Of a DNA stretch of 17,297 nucleotides, positions 14,552 to 17,297 are shown one piece after another. The translations under genes and the position numbers were made by a program. Each line of letters begins with the position of its first letter. The stretch's first letter is position 1. The notes below the pieces were generated by a model that was not told where the DNA came from, did not search any database, and worked only from the letters and a program-made list of their open reading frames with translations. This DNA comes from an uncultured Bacilli bacterium (GTDB lineage Bacteria; Bacillota_I; Bacilli_A; RF39; UBA660), in assembly GCA_944363655.1 (NCBI GenBank), contig CALVUU010000033.1, forward strand, positions 1-17,297, read 5' to 3'.

Positions 14552-14950
14552 TTACAATAATTTTTTTAGTTTATTCCATATTTTTTCTTTATTATAATAA
14601 ATACTAATATTTACAACTAGATTGTTAGGATAATCAGAGGAAGAAGAAATAATAATTTCTTGATAATTAACCATTGCATTAGAATCGATTTTTATATCAC
14701 TTACATACAAAACTTCTAATTCTTTCTTTTTATCATTAATTTTATAATATTCCCCATTTAAGATTGTATCAGAGTAAGTAATTGGAACATTTAAATTCAA
14801 AGTACCATTTTGGTAATAAGCATAAGTATTATAAACATCATATACAGTAACATTTATAAATATTATGCCACATATTACTAAAAGAATGGTTAAGATTATA
14901 AATATTTTCCAGGTTTTATAAGGAATATTTAATAAAGTTTCATAATTCAT
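14552..14950 (-). CDS. Short membrane accessory protein of the peptide exporter
   Basis: The 132-aa product has one N-terminal membrane helix (about 15-35), then a roughly 95-residue outer part, probably beta-rich (NGTLNLNVPITYSD, YYKINDKKKELEVLYV). Position and topology resemble the membrane-fusion accessory (HlyD/LcnD-like) of bacteriocin exporters, but those are usually three to four times longer with a coiled-coil; here only a short version exists. It overlaps the exporter gene by 11 bp and is followed by the peptide genes. It could instead be an immunity protein. Start ATG 14950. Confidence 0.75.
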   Translation of the reverse strand: MNYETLLNIPYKTWKIFIILTILLVICGIIFINVTVYDVYNTYAYYQNGTLNLNVPITYSDTILNGEYYKINDKKKELEVLYVSDIKIDSNAMVNYQEIIISSSSDYPNNLVVNISIYYNKEKIWNKLKKLL

Positions 14951-16988
14951 GATTTCCTCCGAAAGTAATTATTCTATCAAATAAATGATCATGGTTTTTA
15001 TGCGTAATATAAATAATGGTTTTTTCTTTGTACTTTCTTTTGATATTTTTTATAATTTGTTTTTCCGTATTATAATCAACTTCACTTAATGCCTCATCTA
15101 AAATGAGTATTTGGTAGTCATTTAGTAATGCTCTTGCCAATATAATTCGTTGTTTTTCACCACCAGAAATATTAGTAGATTCATTATTTATACCTGTTTC
15201 ATAGCGAAATATTTTTTTATCAACTATTTCATCTATTAAACAAATTTTACAAACTTCATAAAATTTGGTATCAGAAATATCACGATCTAACTTAATATTA
15301 TCTTTTATACTACCAGTAATTAAATTTTCATTTTGATTAACATAAGTTATATTACTTCTGATAGTATTAATACTTAAATCTTTAATATTCTTATTTCCTA
15401 TATATACTTTTCCGGAATAATTAGTAATATATTTATCAATTATTTGGCATAAAGTAGATTTACCACTACCACTTTTTCCTTTAATGCTAATAAATTCTCC
15501 AGGATTAATTTTTAAATTAAAATTTTTAAATATTGTAACTAAATTATCATAGGAATATGTTAATTTTTTTATAATTATTCCATTATTATTTAATTCAGTT
15601 TTATCTCCTAAAACTTCTTTGTTTAAGCTAAGAAAATCATTTATTTTAGAAAAACTTGCTTTAACAAAATTATATTTAGGTAAACTATCGACACAATTTT
15701 TTATAGGATCTAAGAAAAGACTTAAAATAGTATTAAATGTTATAAGAGATGCTACTTCTAAAGTACCTTGAAAAATCAAATAAAATCCCCAGGTATTTAC
15801 AATAAAAAAGCCTATTTCATTAATAGTATTTTTTATAAATTTTTCATTATTTATAAATTTTCCTAACTTAAAATTATCAAATAATAATTGAGATAGACTA
15901 TTTTCTATTCTTTTTAAATGTTTATCTGTAACATTTAAGTTTTTAATACTATTAATCATATTAATATTTTCTAAAAGGTGATTATTAAATTCGGCATCTA
16001 GTTCAATATTAGCATAAGCCTTTTTATATATTATTTTACTAGTTATTAAACCAACTAATAGATAAAGAAATAAACAAAGAAAAAGGATTAAAGAAAGTTT
16101 ATTGCTTATACTATATAATAAAGGCAAAGCGGTTAACATAAGTAGTAAGTCGAGAAAGCAAGTAATGAAAATTTCACTAAATAAATTTTTGATGTTATTT
16201 AGTTCATTAACACGAGTAATTATTTCTCCACTAGTTCTACTCGTTATAACCTCTAAAGGAAGATTAAAGATATGTTCAATGAAGTTGCTGTTTAATAGAC
16301 AATCAATATTTTTATTAAGATAATTTTCTAAATAACTGCGTATATATTGAAAAATTAATTTTAATATTACAAATATTCCAAAAAGTACTCCAAATAATTT
16401 GAGATATGTAACATAATAATTTTGATTTATTGCATTAATCATTACTTGAAAATAATAACTATTAGCAATTGTAAATAAAATTAAAAATATACTTACTAAA
16501 ATAATGGTTAAGAATAGCTTTTTTTCATGTAGTAATATTTTAAAGAAAATATTAAATAAACTATTTTCTTTTTGAAATACAGCTATTTTTCTTTTGGGCC
16601 GAAAAAGGAGCAGAACATGACTCCAGTTTTCATAGAATTCATCTTTTGTCTTTACTACTTTACCTTTAGCTGGATCCATTAATATTACTTTTTTGTCGGT
16701 AATTTTGTAAATGACAACATAATGATTAAAGCCATTTTTCTCTGAAATATGAGCAATTGCGGGCAAGAATATTTGCGAATCACTCAGATTACTCACCTTT
16801 ACCCCCATGGCATCAAATCCATATTTTTTGCTAGCTTCAATAATATTTAAAGCCGTAGTTCCTTCATTAGAAGTTTTAGTATCAAGGCGTAATTTCTCTA
16901 AAGATACATATCCTTTATAATAACTAATGATGGATGCTAAAGAACAAATGCCACAATCTTTGATATCTCTTTGACGAACAATTTTCAT
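14940..16988 (-). CDS. C39-peptidase ABC exporter for double-glycine peptides
   Basis: The 682-aa product is a bifunctional bacteriocin/competence-type ABC transporter. Residues 1-130 are a C39 peptidase, with Q6 (oxyanion hole), catalytic C12 in DCGICS, H89 and D105. About six membrane helices span 155-440, including the conserved TSRTSGEIITRVNEL cytoplasmic loop (249-263). The ATP-binding domain (about 465-682) has Walker A GKSGSGKST (504-512), signature ISGGE (607-611), Walker B ILILDE (627-632) and H663. It should cut leaders after GG and export the mature peptides; the two double-glycine peptides further along the operon are the obvious substrates. Start ATG 16988: an in-frame stop two codons upstream rules out a longer form. 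The GGGAGG site is unusually far (about 11 nt) and lies in an inverted repeat. Confidence 0.95.
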   Translation of the reverse strand: MKIVRQRDIKDCGICSLASIISYYKGYVSLEKLRLDTKTSNEGTTALNIIEASKKYGFDAMGVKVSNLSDSQIFLPAIAHISEKNGFNHYVVIYKITDKKVILMDPAKGKVVKTKDEFYENWSHVLLLFRPKRKIAVFQKENSLFNIFFKILLHEKKLFLTIILVSIFLILFTIANSYYFQVMINAINQNYYVTYLKLFGVLFGIFVILKLIFQYIRSYLENYLNKNIDCLLNSNFIEHIFNLPLEVITSRTSGEIITRVNELNNIKNLFSEIFITCFLDLLLMLTALPLLYSISNKLSLILFLCLFLYLLVGLITSKIIYKKAYANIELDAEFNNHLLENINMINSIKNLNVTDKHLKRIENSLSQLLFDNFKLGKFINNEKFIKNTINEIGFFIVNTWGFYLIFQGTLEVASLITFNTILSLFLDPIKNCVDSLPKYNFVKASFSKINDFLSLNKEVLGDKTELNNNGIIIKKLTYSYDNLVTIFKNFNLKINPGEFISIKGKSGSGKSTLCQIIDKYITNYSGKVYIGNKNIKDLSINTIRSNITYVNQNENLITGSIKDNIKLDRDISDTKFYEVCKICLIDEIVDKKIFRYETGINNESTNISGGEKQRIILARALLNDYQILILDEALSEVDYNTEKQIIKNIKRKYKEKTIIYITHKNHDHLFDRIITFGGNHEL

Positions 16989-16998
16989 GTATCAAAAA

Positions 16999-17034
16999 AC
17001 CTCCCTTCACTTATTATATATTGCAGTGGGAGGT
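16999..17034 (-). promoter_or_regulatory. Inverted repeat enclosing a -10 and the exporter ribosome binding site
   Basis: ACCTCCC (16999-17005) and GGGAGGT (17028-17034), with inner pairing CACT (17008-17011) and AGTG (17025-17028), flank TATAAT (17013-17018 on the minus strand). In RNA from a promoter further upstream, the ribosome binding site would be folded away. If TATAAT is the promoter, its -35 is poor and the repeat would instead be a DNA operator. The sequence does not decide which. Confidence 0.5.
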
Positions 17035-17074
17035 CTATTTCCTTTTTTTCTGATAACTTTTTTAAAAAATTTTT

Positions 17075-17207
17075 TTACAATAACATTATTTGCTTTTTAG
17101 TTAAGCCAGTTATTTTAGAAATTAAATCAAAGTCTATGCCATTTTCTTTCATCTTTTTTGCATTTTCTTGTAAAATGTACCCTTTGTCAAGGACAAATTT
17201 TAATTTT
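17075..17207 (-). pseudogene. C-terminal remnant of Rpn/PD-(D/E)XK nuclease
   Basis: Between a TAA stop in the same frame (about 17205-17207) and the stop at 17075-17077 lies a short frame containing LQENAKKMKENGIDFDLISK and ITGLTKKQI. This is the characteristic tail of Rpn/PDDEXK-family transposon-like nucleases (AKKMxxxGxDxxLISxITGLxxxxI). The catalytic N-terminal domain is missing and no ribosome binding site precedes the fragment. It looks like a decayed remnant of a mobile-type gene. An internal ATG (MKENG...) could give a 25-aa peptide, but I do not regard it as a gene. Confidence 0.65.
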
Positions 17208-17297
17208 TAAGAAGAAGGGATTTATTTTTTTTGCTTTTTCCAATTTTTATTGGATATTCTCCAGTTGTTATATATTTATAAAATTCTGATGGTGATA
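17200..17297 (-). CDS. 3' end of an unidentified gene, cut by the window edge
   Basis: An open frame enters from the right edge and ends with TAA at 17200-17202. It encodes SPSEFYKYITTGEYPIKIGK and then SKKNKSLLLKN at the C-terminus. The start lies outside the window. The fragment is basic and unfamiliar, and its end overlaps the upstream edge of the Rpn remnant in another frame. A longer gene cannot be judged from 31 codons. Confidence 0.45.
   Translation of the reverse strand, partial: SPSEFYKYITTGEYPIKIGKSKKNKSLLLKN

Noticed and set aside
16971..17210. Plus-strand 79-codon frame upstream of the exporter
   Set aside because: Antisense to the exporter leader and Rpn remnant, no good start signal.
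1..17297. Reverse transcriptase or template repeat of a DGR inside the window
   Set aside because: No product shows the reverse transcriptase YxDD core, and I found no second copy of the GC-rich patch.
1..17297. Mycoplasma-type genetic code, suggested by low GC
   Set aside because: Several intact genes end in TGA and tryptophan is read from TGG; spore genes also argue against it.

Overview
The window is very AT-rich, low-GC Gram-positive DNA. Several genes end in TGA and tryptophans are read from TGG, so the standard bacterial code applies and this is not a Mycoplasma-type code. Strong AGGAGG/GGTGA ribosome binding sites, TTGAnn-N17-TATAAT and extended TGnTATAAT promoters, a three-gene spore germinant receptor operon and a VanY-type carboxypeptidase point to a Firmicute of spore-forming ancestry. 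An uncultured gut Bacilli/Clostridia lineage is my best guess, by inference. I see no rRNA, tRNA or CRISPR.

Layout. 1-126: three copies of a GTAACATTTT..TTAA repeat and a terminator hairpin, possibly the end of an IS21-like element. 132-2973 (minus): two surface-protein genes, each with its own promoter. The larger (655 aa) ends in a GC-rich patch (60 of 100 bases at 1081-1180) of mostly NNC codons, which looks like the variable region of a diversity-generating retroelement target. 3081-3512 (plus): a divergent double-HTH Xre regulator. 3534-5956 (minus): a DedA membrane protein, a 23S rRNA m5U methyltransferase and an unknown membrane protein. 6058-9555 (plus): gerA-gerC-gerB germinant receptor genes, tightly overlapping. 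9565-9924 (minus): small unknown gene. 10021-10986 (plus): membrane-anchored VanY-family D,D-carboxypeptidase. 10990-13365 (minus): an unknown 332-aa helical protein with an inverted-repeat promoter, then the nfeD-qmcA (SPFH/NfeD) membrane pair. 13468-14102 (minus): rpsU-yqeY, from a strong promoter to a strong terminator.

14190-16988 (minus) is a compact peptide-secretion operon: a C39-peptidase ABC exporter, a short membrane accessory protein and three very small genes. The last two encode double-glycine-leader peptides (40 and 48 aa), each with a GxxxG motif, like the two halves of a class IIb bacteriocin. The first is a 20-aa hydrophobic peptide without a leader. Each small gene's ribosome binding site overlaps or directly follows the preceding stop codon. 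The right edge (17075-17297) holds the broken C-terminal tail of an Rpn/PD-(D/E)XK nuclease and the 3' end of an unidentified gene that runs off the window.

The two most interesting systems are the apparent retroelement-diversified surface protein, whose reverse transcriptase and template would have to lie elsewhere, and the two-peptide bacteriocin operon with its small genes.
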